From the NCBI RefSeq assembly GCF_011395035.1, contig NZ_CP024768.1:4188267-4252266 (forward strand): a stretch of DNA of 64,000 nucleotides, in the 5' to 3' direction. Below are positions 18,076-25,890 of the stretch, one piece after another. The stretch is from Pantoea cypripedii (GTDB lineage: Bacteria; Pseudomonadota; Gammaproteobacteria; Enterobacterales; Enterobacteriaceae). The notes beneath the pieces are model-generated. The model saw only the letters and a list, made by a program, of their open reading frames with translations, was not told the origin of the DNA and made no database searches. Every line of letters begins with the position of its first letter. Positions within the stretch are counted from its first letter, which is position 1. Position numbers and translations under genes: made by a program.

Positions 18076-18717
18076 TCAGATCCCGTACTCTTTACGATAC
18101 GCGCGCACCTTCGCCAGGTGGTCTGCCATCTCCGGTTTCTCTTCCAGATAATCAATCAACTCAGCCAGGGTAATAATCGCCGTCACCTTGCAGCTGTAAT
18201 CGCGTTCCACTTCCTGAATGGCAGAGATATCACTGCGGCCTCGTTCCTGGCGATCAAGGGAAATCAACACACCCGCCAGGGTGGCATTATGCGCATTGAT
18301 GATATCCATCGACTCACGAATCGCGGTACCGGCGGTGATCACATCATCCACCAGCATCACTTTCCCCTGTAGCGGGCTACCAACCAGCAGGCCACCTTCG
18401 CCGTGATCTTTCGCTTCTTTGCGGTTAAAGCAGTAAGGCACATCGCGGTCATGGTGATCGGCCAGCGCGACGGCGGTGGTTGTGGCAATCGGGATACCTT
18501 TGTAAGCCGGGCCAAACAGCAGGTCGAAATCAACCCCACCGTCCACCAGGGCCTGAGCATAAAAACGGCCTAATAACGCCAAATCGCGCCCGGTATTAAA
18601 CAGACCGGCATTGAAGAAATAAGGGCTTTTGCGCCCGGATTTCAGGGTAAACTCACCAAACTTCAATACCCCTTTGTTCAGGGCGAACTCAATAAACTGA
18701 CGCTGCCAGGCTTTCAT
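18076..18717 (-). CDS. pyrE: Orotate phosphoribosyltransferase
   Basis: Converts orotate and PRPP to orotidine 5'-phosphate in pyrimidine synthesis. 213 residues starting MKAWQRQFIEFALNKGVLKF. The PRPP-binding signature VMLVDDVITAGTA lies near residues 120-132 and the flexible catalytic loop FNRKEAKDHGEGG near 98-110. It is downstream of rph with an attenuator hairpin between them, so expression should follow UTP supply through rph translation, as known for E. coli. Confidence 0.97.
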   Translation of the reverse strand: MKAWQRQFIEFALNKGVLKFGEFTLKSGRKSPYFFNAGLFNTGRDLALLGRFYAQALVDGGVDFDLLFGPAYKGIPIATTTAVALADHHDRDVPYCFNRKEAKDHGEGGLLVGSPLQGKVMLVDDVITAGTAIRESMDIINAHNATLAGVLISLDRQERGRSDISAIQEVERDYSCKVTAIITLAELIDYLEEKPEMADHLAKVRAYRKEYGI

Positions 18718-18732
18718 TTCTCACTCCTCAAA

Positions 18733-18760
18733 TAAAGAAAAGGCGACTCTCTGGTCGCCT
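18733..18760 (-). promoter_or_regulatory. pyrE attenuator (intrinsic terminator)
   Basis: Between the rph stop and the pyrE start, the leftward transcript forms a GGCGACC/GGTCGCC-type hairpin (arms 18741-18747 and 18754-18760) followed by a U-rich run. In E. coli this is the UTP-sensitive attenuator: translation of the end of rph by a closely coupled ribosome prevents the hairpin. The rph stop is 7-9 bases upstream of the hairpin, compatible with that mechanism. Confidence 0.85.
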
Positions 18761-18766
18761 GTTACA

Positions 18767-19483
18767 TCAATCTGCTAACGCCGCTTTCTGCGTCTGAATC
18801 AGCTGCTCAATCCCGCCACGCGCCAGCGCCAGCAATTCCAGCAACTCTTCATGACTGAACGGCTCGCCTTCTGCGGTGCCCTGCACTTCAATCATGCGGC
18901 CATCTTCCAGCATCACCACGTTCATATCGGTCTCAGCAGCGGAATCTTCCACGTACTCAAGATCGCAACGGGCTTCGCCTTCAACGATGCCAACAGAAAT
19001 GGCCGCCACCATACCTTTTAACGGGCTGGCTTTCAGTTTGCCATCCGCCACCAGCTTGTTCAGCGCATCGGCCAATGCCACACAGGCACCGGTAATGGAC
19101 GCGGTGCGCGTGCCGCCGTCAGCCTGAATCACGTCACAATCCAGCGTGATGGTGTATTCACCCAGCGCCTGCAAATCAACCGCAGCACGCAGTGAACGGG
19201 CGATCAGTCGCTGGATTTCCAGCGTGCGGCCACCCTGCTTACCTTTGGCCGCTTCACGCGCCATACGGCTGTGGGTAGAACGCGGCAACATACCGTATTC
19301 AGCTGTTACCCAGCCCTGTCCCTGACCTTTGAGGAAACGCGGTACGCCTTCGTCAACGGTGGCAGTGCACAGCACTTTGGTTTCACCGAACTCAACGAGA
19401 ACCGAGCCTTCGGCATGTTTGGTGTAGTGACGAGTGAGGGTGACGGGACGCACCTGGTTGACGTGTCGGCCTGCTGGACGCAT
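18767..19483 (-). CDS. rph: Ribonuclease PH
   Basis: Phosphorolytic 3'-5' exoribonuclease that trims tRNA precursors. 238 residues, full length, ending QTQKAALAD. The frame is intact, unlike the truncated rph-1 allele of E. coli K-12 MG1655, so the pyrE attenuation mechanism should work normally. Phosphate-binding and catalytic segments GGRTLEIQRLIARSLRA and CDVIQADGGTRTASITGA are present. It is divergent from the nupC-like gene. Confidence 0.96.
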   Translation of the reverse strand: MRPAGRHVNQVRPVTLTRHYTKHAEGSVLVEFGETKVLCTATVDEGVPRFLKGQGQGWVTAEYGMLPRSTHSRMAREAAKGKQGGRTLEIQRLIARSLRAAVDLQALGEYTITLDCDVIQADGGTRTASITGACVALADALNKLVADGKLKASPLKGMVAAISVGIVEGEARCDLEYVEDSAAETDMNVVMLEDGRMIEVQGTAEGEPFSHEELLELLALARGGIEQLIQTQKAALAD

Positions 19484-19624
19484 GGTTTCTCTCCGGCTTA
19501 CTTAAGTTTGGCTGCGCATTATACGGACTTCCACCTCGGCTGTCCTGCCCTGCAGCGGCACAATCACAGATGAAATTCTGCCCGCACTGTGGCTAAATGC
19601 GCGCTTTCACTCTTAAAAAGATAA

Positions 19625-20812
19625 ATGATGACAGCGATACTCCATTTCCTGCTGGCGCTGGTGGTGATCTTTGCCCTCGCGCTGCTGGTCAGTCATGACC
19701 GCAAACAAATTCGTCCGCGTTTTATTATTCAATTGCTGCTGGTGGAAGCCGCGCTGGGCTGGTTTTTCCTGCACTCCGCCAGTGGCCTGGCAGTGGTTAG
19801 CTCAGTCGGCGGCTTCTTCGAAACCCTGCTGACTTTCGCCGCGCAAGGCAGCGATTTCGTGTTTGGTGGCATGAGCAAACAGGGCCTGGCATTTATTTTC
19901 CTCGGCGTGCTTTGCCCGATTGTGTTTATTTCTGCGCTGATCGGCATTCTGCAACACTGGCGTATTCTGCCGCTGCTGATTCGCCTGGTTGGCACCCTGC
20001 TGTCGAAGGTCAACGGCATGGGCAAGCTGGAATCCTTTAATGCGGTCAGCACACTGATTCTGGGTCAGTCAGAAAACTTCATCGCCTATAAGGGCATCCT
20101 GGGCGATATTTCCGCACCCCGCCTCTACACCATGGCGGCGACGGCAATGTCCACGGTGTCGCTCTCCATCGTTGGCGCGTATATGACGATGATCGAGGCT
20201 AAATACGTTGTTGCTGCGCTGCTGCTGAATATGTTCAGTACCTTTATCATCCTGTCGATCATCAACCCAATGCGAGCCCAGGACGAAGAACATATCGCGC
20301 TGGATAAATTGCATGAAGACCAGAGTTTCTTTGAAATGCTGGGCGAATACATTCTCGCTGGTTTCAAAGTTGCGATGATTATTCTGGCGATGCTGATTGG
20401 CTTTATTGCGCTGATTGCCGCCGTGAATGCGCTGTTCGCCGCCGTATTTGGCTACAGCTTCCAGCAGTTACTCGGTTATGTGTTTTATCCGTTTGCCTGG
20501 CTGATCGGCATTCCATCGGCCGATGCCTTGCAGGCTGCCAGCATCATGGCGACCAAACTGGTGGCGAATGAGTTTGTGGCCATGATCGAGTTGAAGAAAG
20601 TGGCTGCAGAGATGACGCCACGCGGTCTGGGGATTTTGTCGGTGTTCCTGGTATCGTTCGCTAACTTTGCCTCAATCGGTATTGTCGCCGGTGCGATTAA
20701 AGGGCTGAACGAGGCGCAGGGTAATGTTGTGTCGCGGTTTGGCTGGAAGCTGGTGTACGGTTCAACGCTGGTGAGTTTGCTCTCGGCGGCGTTTGCCGGA
20801 TTATTTATCTGA
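19625..20812 (+). CDS. nupC: NupC-type concentrative nucleoside transporter
   Basis: Proton-coupled nucleoside importer of the CNT family, inner membrane. 395 residues with about 8-10 hydrophobic segments. Family hallmarks are SKVNGMGKLESFNAVS, LGQSENFIAYK and SIMATKLVANEFVAM, and the C-terminal GNVVSRFGWKLVYGSTLVS is nearly identical to E. coli NupC. A second ATG one codon later is possible. It lies between rph and yicC, where E. coli has no such gene, so this is a relocated or additional CNT gene; another paralogue may exist elsewhere. Confidence 0.85.
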   Translation: MMTAILHFLLALVVIFALALLVSHDRKQIRPRFIIQLLLVEAALGWFFLHSASGLAVVSSVGGFFETLLTFAAQGSDFVFGGMSKQGLAFIFLGVLCPIVFISALIGILQHWRILPLLIRLVGTLLSKVNGMGKLESFNAVSTLILGQSENFIAYKGILGDISAPRLYTMAATAMSTVSLSIVGAYMTMIEAKYVVAALLLNMFSTFIILSIINPMRAQDEEHIALDKLHEDQSFFEMLGEYILAGFKVAMIILAMLIGFIALIAAVNALFAAVFGYSFQQLLGYVFYPFAWLIGIPSADALQAASIMATKLVANEFVAMIELKKVAAEMTPRGLGILSVFLVSFANFASIGIVAGAIKGLNEAQGNVVSRFGWKLVYGSTLVSLLSAAFAGLFI

Positions 20813-20843
20813 TGATAGTGGCGGCTCAAGAGCCGCCATTTTC

Positions 20844-21287
20844 TTAGAAGCCGACGCAAACCAGGCCATCAATACGCATCACCGATTCCTGACTGAAGCG
20901 TTTTTTGTAGATATCGCGCAGAGCGTTGATGTTATCTGAGCTGGCACGGTCTGGCGTATGAATCAGCATCAGCGCTTTGCTGTTTTCACGCGCCAGCTTG
21001 CCATTCTCCCCCAGCCACTGCCCTTTAGCGTTATAGACTGAGAGCCCATCTTTGAAACGCGGCGTCACATCACTATCGACAAAGTGTTGCCACTCCTCCT
21101 CACTCACCGTCCCCCCCTGTGGCTTACTCATGCCGAACCACAACGTGGTCTGCATCATCATGTCGCCACCGGCACAAACCGGCATTGGCGTACTCGTCGG
21201 TGCGGATTGCGTTATTGTGGTGGGGTGTGTCTGGCAGCCTGCCAGCAGCAATGCTAATGCGAAAGAGGTGATAAATTTTGTTGCCAT
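20844..21287 (-). CDS. Small lipoprotein, DUF3574-like
   Basis: 147-residue protein with a lipoprotein signal peptide: MATKFITSFALALLLAGCQ, lipobox LAGC at about residues 16-19. The mature part starts with a Thr/Ser/Pro linker, then a compact domain with TTLWFGMSKPQGG, VTPRFKDGLSVYNAKGQW and KRFSQESVMRI, which resembles the DUF3574 family from memory. Function unknown. I chose the start that begins the signal peptide; an upstream in-frame start adds 12 non-signal residues. It is convergent with nupC and divergent from yicC. Confidence 0.7.
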   Translation of the reverse strand: MATKFITSFALALLLAGCQTHPTTITQSAPTSTPMPVCAGGDMMMQTTLWFGMSKPQGGTVSEEEWQHFVDSDVTPRFKDGLSVYNAKGQWLGENGKLARENSKALMLIHTPDRASSDNINALRDIYKKRFSQESVMRIDGLVCVGF

Positions 21288-21437
21288 ACAGATTTCCCTG
21301 AACTGAATGCCCGTGGCTATCATAGGTCTCTGGTGCGAAAAGGCCAGTGCTTAGCGCCTGTATTGCAGGCTTTTACCTGTCATGCCAAAGCGTACCTCGC
21401 TATAATTCACTAAATTTTCTTCACACGAGTATCGCTT

Positions 21438-22301
21438 ATGATCCGTAGTATGACCGCTTATGCACGCCGCGAAGCCAAAGGCCACTGGGGCAGCGCCGCC
21501 TGGGAACTACGTTCCGTTAACCAGCGTTACCTTGAAACCTACATTCGCTTGCCGGAGCAGTTCCGCAGCCTGGAACCCGTGATTCGCGAGCGCATCCGCA
21601 ATCGGCTAACGCGCGGCAAGATTGAGTGCAACCTGCGTTTCGATGCCGATCCCGGTTCACAAGGTGAACTGATTCTGAACGAATCGCTGGCAAAACAGCT
21701 GGTTCAGGCAGCTAACTGGGTCAAATTGCAGAGTGATGAAGGTGCGATCAATCCGCTGGATATCCTGCGCTGGCCGGGTGTGATGTCCGCCAAAGAGCAG
21801 GATCTCGACGCCATCAATGCCGAACTGCTGGCAACACTGGATGGTGCGCTGGATGACTTTATCGCCGCACGCGAATCAGAAGGCACCGCACTGAAAACGT
21901 TGATCGAACAACGTCTTGATGGTGTGAGTCATGAAGTTGGCAAAGTGCGGGCGCAGATGCCGGAGGTACTGAAGTGGCAGCGCGAGCGTCTGGTCACCAA
22001 ACTGGAAGAAGCCGAAGTCCAGCTGGAGAATAACCGCCTGGAACAGGAGCTGGTGATGATGGCGCAGCGCATTGATGTGGCTGAAGAACTGGACCGTCTC
22101 GATGCCCACGTTAAAGAAACGTTCAACATCCTGAAGAAGAAGGAAGCGGTTGGCCGTCGCCTCGACTTTATGATGCAGGAGTTCAACCGCGAGTCGAATA
22201 CGCTGGCATCGAAATCCATTAATGCCGATATCACGGCCTCTGCGATTGAGCTGAAAGTGTTGATCGAACAGATGCGCGAACAGATTCAGAATATTGAATA
22301 A
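21438..22301 (+). CDS. yicC: YicC family endoribonuclease
   Basis: 287-residue YicC protein, the E. coli length. Members are reported as endoribonucleases acting on RNAs such as RyhB. The N-terminal MIRSMTAYARRE and RSVNQRYLETYIRLPEQ segments and the C-terminal DUF1732 part GRRLDFMMQEFNRESNTLASKS are highly conserved. A long coiled-coil-like stretch lies around residues 165-235. Its own terminator follows. It marks the left border of the accessory block that ends at yicG. Confidence 0.95.
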   Translation: MIRSMTAYARREAKGHWGSAAWELRSVNQRYLETYIRLPEQFRSLEPVIRERIRNRLTRGKIECNLRFDADPGSQGELILNESLAKQLVQAANWVKLQSDEGAINPLDILRWPGVMSAKEQDLDAINAELLATLDGALDDFIAARESEGTALKTLIEQRLDGVSHEVGKVRAQMPEVLKWQRERLVTKLEEAEVQLENNRLEQELVMMAQRIDVAEELDRLDAHVKETFNILKKKEAVGRRLDFMMQEFNRESNTLASKSINADITASAIELKVLIEQMREQIQNIE

Positions 22302-22725
22302 GAAATTACCGAGAGTTAATGATAGAAGCCCATTATTTAATGGGCTTTATTTTTAACAGGATCAGAAACAATACATATCAGTCGAAATAAAATAATCAAC
22401 ATTAGCCATGTATTTATTTCATTCAGCGATGAAACCTGACTGATAAATTCATGACAAAATCATGATCCGAAAAAATAAAATTTAGCATTGAAAACCATGT
22501 AAAAATCCTGACATCGCTGAAACAGGGCTTCTCAGGCATTAGTCGAAAACTTTACAGAAAATCATATTCAGAAAAAAATCAAACCCTATAACACTAGCAT
22601 CCCCCCTTGCTGGGCTCTGACACCTGAAATACCATCATAAGTCAAAGGTGATATTTACATTCACCCATCCATCCGTTTCCTTTCATTTAGACTTAACGCG
22701 TTTATTAATAAAAAGGAGTTTACGC
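22302..22725. other. AT-rich intergenic region, yicC terminator and hcp upstream
   Basis: 424 bases without a gene. It starts with a strong terminator for yicC (stem AAGCCCATT/AATGGGCTT, 22326-22347, then U-rich). The rest is conspicuously AT-rich, with a pair of TCATGA palindromes at 22449-22465. No confident promoter or sigma-54 element was found ahead of hcp. The composition fits silenced or acquired DNA. Confidence 0.6.
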
Positions 22726-23208
22726 ATGTCATCAAGTTTATTTATGCGCATCAATGGTATCAGCGGCGAATCGCAGGATGCAGATCACAAGGGCTGGATC
22801 GATATTCTTTATTTTGATTGGGGAGCCTCTCAACCCGGCAATATGCATACCGGCGGTGGAGGCGGTGCCGGAAAGGTCAGTTTTAAAGATCTCAGCGTAG
22901 TTGCGTTTATCGACCGGGCATCACCTCCACTATTAAAATATTGTGCCAGTGGTAAGCACATCAACAAAGTAGAAATAGCCTGCTGCAAAGCAGGTGGAAC
23001 GCAAATGGAATATTGCCTGATTACCCTGGAGGATGTGCTGGTTACCGATATTAATTTCAGCGGTAGCCAGGGGCCTGATGGTATCGCCATGCGCTACGGT
23101 TTTCAGGCGGCAACCATCAATTTTTCCTATTGGGAGCAAACCGCAAGTGGAGGGAAAGGCCCGCAAATTTATACCGGCTGGAACATTAAGGAAAACTGCG
23201 AAATCTGA
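22726..23208 (+). CDS. hcp: Type VI secretion tube protein Hcp
   Basis: Hexameric ring protein that stacks into the T6SS inner tube and carries effectors in its lumen. 160 residues from the ATG with AAAAAGGAG upstream. Family landmarks are SSLFMRINGISGES, WIDILYFDWG, the glycine loop MHTGGGGGAGKVSFKDLSV and the C-terminal YTGWNIKENCE. No other T6SS structural gene (tssB, tssC, tssM, clpV, vgrG) is in the window, so this is an orphan hcp. It is 17 bases ahead of a GH19 gene, the usual layout for an Hcp-loaded cargo. Confidence 0.92.
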   Translation: MSSSLFMRINGISGESQDADHKGWIDILYFDWGASQPGNMHTGGGGGAGKVSFKDLSVVAFIDRASPPLLKYCASGKHINKVEIACCKAGGTQMEYCLITLEDVLVTDINFSGSQGPDGIAMRYGFQAATINFSYWEQTASGGKGPQIYTGWNIKENCEI

Positions 23209-23225
23209 TACGGAGAATCACGCAC

Positions 23226-23807
23226 ATGTCCATCCAGATCACTCCGGAATTGCTACGCAGCATCGCGCTGCCCTACAGGAGCAACTTACAAAAACGAGAT
23301 GCACAGAATGCCAATATTCAGGCACTTGCTCCAGCCATGAACTGCTGGTTCCCAACGTACGCTATTACGACAAAACTTCGTGTAGCGCACTTCCTGGCAC
23401 AGTCCTGTGTGGAAACCGCTGACTTTACCGCCATGACAGAATATCCCGCCCGTGGTGGTAAAGAATACGAACCGGATACGCGAGCGGGACAACGGGTAGG
23501 TAACCACTATCCGGGTGATGGGCCGAAGTATATCGGCAGAGGATTATTACACCTGACAGGGCGCGATAATTATCAGAAATTAAGTATGAAGTTTGGTGAA
23601 AATTTGGTTGAGCACCCCGAAAAGGTTGCCAGTAATTATTCGCTGGCAGTCAGAACGGCTTGCGAATTCTGGGACTCGAGGGGGCTAAACAGTTATGCTG
23701 ATTTGGATGACTTTGACACCATAACGTACCGAATAAACGGTGGTCATAATGGCAAGGAGCAACGAGAACAAGCCTTGAAGAGAATCAAAAAAATTCTGCA
23801 TATATAA
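23226..23807 (+). CDS. GH19-type lysozyme/chitinase-like protein, candidate T6SS effector
   Basis: 193-residue glycoside hydrolase family 19 domain protein without a signal peptide. Recognisable elements are HFLAQSCVETADF (Glu63 the probable general acid), a second acidic candidate near Glu72 in TEYPARG, and the signature YIGRGLLHLTGRDNYQ near residues 101-116. Family members cleave chitin or peptidoglycan glycans; phage endolysins and T6SS cell-wall effectors use this fold. Placement directly after hcp with no export signal suggests Hcp-mediated delivery to a rival's periplasm (inference). Alternative: a phage endolysin remnant, but no holin or phage genes accompany it. Confidence 0.8.
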   Translation: MSIQITPELLRSIALPYRSNLQKRDAQNANIQALAPAMNCWFPTYAITTKLRVAHFLAQSCVETADFTAMTEYPARGGKEYEPDTRAGQRVGNHYPGDGPKYIGRGLLHLTGRDNYQKLSMKFGENLVEHPEKVASNYSLAVRTACEFWDSRGLNSYADLDDFDTITYRINGGHNGKEQREQALKRIKKILHI

Positions 23808-23811
23808 GAAC

Positions 23812-23830
23812 AAAGGGGCATTGCCCCTTT
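23812..23830. terminator. Bidirectional terminator between effector and exported protein genes
   Basis: Perfect 8-bp stem AAAGGGGC/GCCCCTTT with a 3-base loop, followed by a U-rich stretch for rightward transcripts and preceded by an A-rich stretch. It separates the convergent GH19 and exported-protein genes. Confidence 0.8.
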
Positions 23831-23836
23831 ATCTTT

Positions 23837-24373
23837 TTATCGGGTAGCAAAATCCTCTGTATGACCTTCAATTTTATCTGAAATGATATAAATATTCTCC
23901 AGATCAACTCCACAAGCATGAGCGTCTTTATCATCTTCAGACCAGTTACCTTTAGCCACCGCAGAATAATATTCAGCGATTGCCTTAAACCCTTTACTCG
24001 ATTCAATAAGATAATATTGTCTGTATAAATCCATCTTTAAGTACTGAACTTTAATACCGCTTTTTTCGATTTCAGCTGGAGAAAAACCGTCTCTTTTCGC
24101 CCGACGATACATCAAGCGTTCCGCCTCTTGCTTACTGATTTTTTCAGATGAAAGACGGGTGATTTTTCTGGTCACACCCTTACCAATGAGTTCTTGAAAA
24201 TATTTGTTCTGTGTCAGCGATAAGCCTGAAATTCCATTAAGACTATCCGTAATTCCGCCTACAATTCTTGCATCCGTATCCTTCGAACAGTCCGGCCCGG
24301 TAAATACCTTATCCGCCGCATGGCCCGTGCCAGAAAACGCCAGCAGCATAGCTATCAACATACCCTTTTTCAT
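23837..24373 (-). CDS. Exported protein of unknown family, candidate immunity protein
   Basis: 178-residue protein with a clear Sec signal peptide (MKKGMLIAMLLAFSGTGHA, probable cleavage before ADKVF). The mature ~159 residues contain two cysteines (near 29 and 154) that could form a disulfide and are otherwise polar and charged. I do not recognise the family. It is convergent with the GH19 gene, 29 bases past its stop. A periplasmic location is what an immunity protein against a cell-wall hydrolase needs, so that role is inferred from position and signal peptide only. Confidence 0.65.
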   Translation of the reverse strand: MKKGMLIAMLLAFSGTGHAADKVFTGPDCSKDTDARIVGGITDSLNGISGLSLTQNKYFQELIGKGVTRKITRLSSEKISKQEAERLMYRRAKRDGFSPAEIEKSGIKVQYLKMDLYRQYYLIESSKGFKAIAEYYSAVAKGNWSEDDKDAHACGVDLENIYIISDKIEGHTEDFATR

Positions 24374-24832
24374 TTCCTATATTCCCTCATAGCAGACCAG
24401 GCCAAAGGATAGCATCCGTTAACACGCATTTCTGTGCTCATCCCCCCACAGTCTGTCTGGTCTTAGTGCGAAATCAGCCGCGTTTTTATCCGCTAGTCGA
24501 TTTTTTTCATCGTGCAACGTAAATAATGCGTAAAGATACGTACCCATCCGTGTCTTTATGGCACATTTATTCTCCGCTTCGCTTAGGCTAAGAATCACCC
24601 GATTCAGGTATAATTTGCTGTAAATCAAGATAAATCTGTATATTCTCACCTAAATTATTCGTGAAAATCATCCACTCAATGAAACCGATCAATCTTCAGG
24701 ATTGCAGACTTTAGGTTTCTTTGGGGGCACTATTTGCTAATCTTCCGGTCGAATTTAAGACTGCTGTACCGCCTTGGGAACTCATGGACCTGCTTCTTTG
24801 TGCGATACACCCACTTATCACATGAAGGCGTT
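24374..24832. other. AT-rich intergenic region upstream of lpxP
   Basis: 459 bases between the divergent exported-protein and lpxP genes. A 76-codon open frame on the minus strand (24419-24649) has no recognisable protein features and no convincing ribosome site. The region should contain promoters for both genes; I see no site strong enough to name. Confidence 0.5.
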
Positions 24833-25756
24833 ATGAAAAAAACTGGGCAATTCTGCTCTAAGCTCCTCCACCCGCGCTACTGGTTTACCTGGTTTGGACT
24901 GGGTGTGCTATGGCTGTTGGTGCAGCTTCCTTATCCGATACTGATTCGTCTTGGTGCCGCGGCGGGCAAAATGTCGCGTCGCTTCCTGAAACGCCGTGAA
25001 CGCATTACCCGTCGCAACATTGAATTGTGCTTCCCACGCATCAGTGAAGAAGAAAAAGAGATGATGATTGCTGGCAACTTTGCCTCACTGGGCATGGCAC
25101 TGGCGGAAACCGGCATTGCCTGGTTTTGGTCCGACCGCCGGGTGCGTCAGCTGTTCCAGGTCAATGGCATGGCCAACCTGCACACGGCACAGAACCATAA
25201 ACGTGGCGTGATGGTGATTGGCGTACATTTTATGTCGCTGGAGCTGGGAGGGCGCATCACCGGGCTGTGTCAGCCAATGATGGCGATGTACCGCAAGCAC
25301 AACAATCAGGCGATGGAATGGGCGCAAACCAAAGGCCGTATGCGTTCCAACAAGGCCATGATTGATCGTCGTGATCTGCGTGGCATGGTGCAGGCCCTGA
25401 AACAGGGCGAAGCGGTATGGTTCGCACCGGATCAGGATTACGGTCCGAAAGGTAGCGTATTTGCTCCCCTGTTCGCCGTGGAAAAAGCCGCAACCACTAA
25501 CGGTACTTTTGTACTGTCTCGTCTGGCTCGCCCGGCGATGCTGACTATCGTGCTGATTCGTAATCCGCAGAAAAATGGCTACCAGTTGATCATCCAGCCG
25601 GAACTGGAAAACTATCCGCATGATGATGAATCCGCCGCCGCTGCCTACATGAATAAAGTGATCGAGCGCGAAATTCTACGTGCGCCGGAACAATATCTCT
25701 GGCTGCATCGCCGTTTCAAAACCCGTCCACCGGGTGAAGCATCACTCTACGTCTGA
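24833..25756 (+). CDS. lpxP: Kdo2-lipid IVA acyltransferase, LpxP type
   Basis: Inner-membrane late acyltransferase of lipid A synthesis. LpxP installs palmitoleate in place of laurate at low temperature in E. coli. 307 residues from the ATG giving MKKTGQFCSKLLHPRYW; an upstream in-frame start would add 33 unlikely residues. An N-terminal membrane helix is followed by the HX4E catalytic dyad in GVHFMSLELGGR. The stretches RGVMVIGVHFMSLELGG, MYRKHNNQAMEW and APEQYLWLHRRFKTRP read closer to E. coli LpxP than to LpxL. It sits in the accessory block, not beside other lipid A genes. Confidence 0.85.
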   Translation: MKKTGQFCSKLLHPRYWFTWFGLGVLWLLVQLPYPILIRLGAAAGKMSRRFLKRRERITRRNIELCFPRISEEEKEMMIAGNFASLGMALAETGIAWFWSDRRVRQLFQVNGMANLHTAQNHKRGVMVIGVHFMSLELGGRITGLCQPMMAMYRKHNNQAMEWAQTKGRMRSNKAMIDRRDLRGMVQALKQGEAVWFAPDQDYGPKGSVFAPLFAVEKAATTNGTFVLSRLARPAMLTIVLIRNPQKNGYQLIIQPELENYPHDDESAAAAYMNKVIEREILRAPEQYLWLHRRFKTRPPGEASLYV

Positions 25757-25762
25757 TCGAAA

Positions 25763-25784
25763 GCAGCAGGCTGCGGCCTGCTGC
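25763..25784 (+). terminator. Hairpin after lpxP
   Basis: Perfect 9-bp stem GCAGCAGGC/GCCTGCTGC with a 4-base loop, 7 bases past the lpxP stop, followed by a short T-rich tail. Probable terminator, weakened by the short U-run. Confidence 0.6.
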
Positions 25785-25890
25785 TTTACCTGCCAAAAAC
25801 ATTTAACAACCATTCTTAACGAAAAACAGGTTTGTCAAATTTTGCACAGCCTTTTGTAATGGTCGCCATTTCCTCTTCCTGACCAAACAT

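Noticed and set aside
22302..22725. Possible sigma-54 promoter ahead of hcp
   Set aside because: No GG-N10-GC element of acceptable quality was found.
23226..23807. GH19 gene as a prophage endolysin
   Set aside because: No holin, Rz or other phage genes nearby and direct linkage to hcp; kept only as an alternative explanation.
24419..24649. 76-codon minus-strand frame upstream of lpxP
   Set aside because: No recognisable motif, no good ribosome site, AT-rich intergenic composition.
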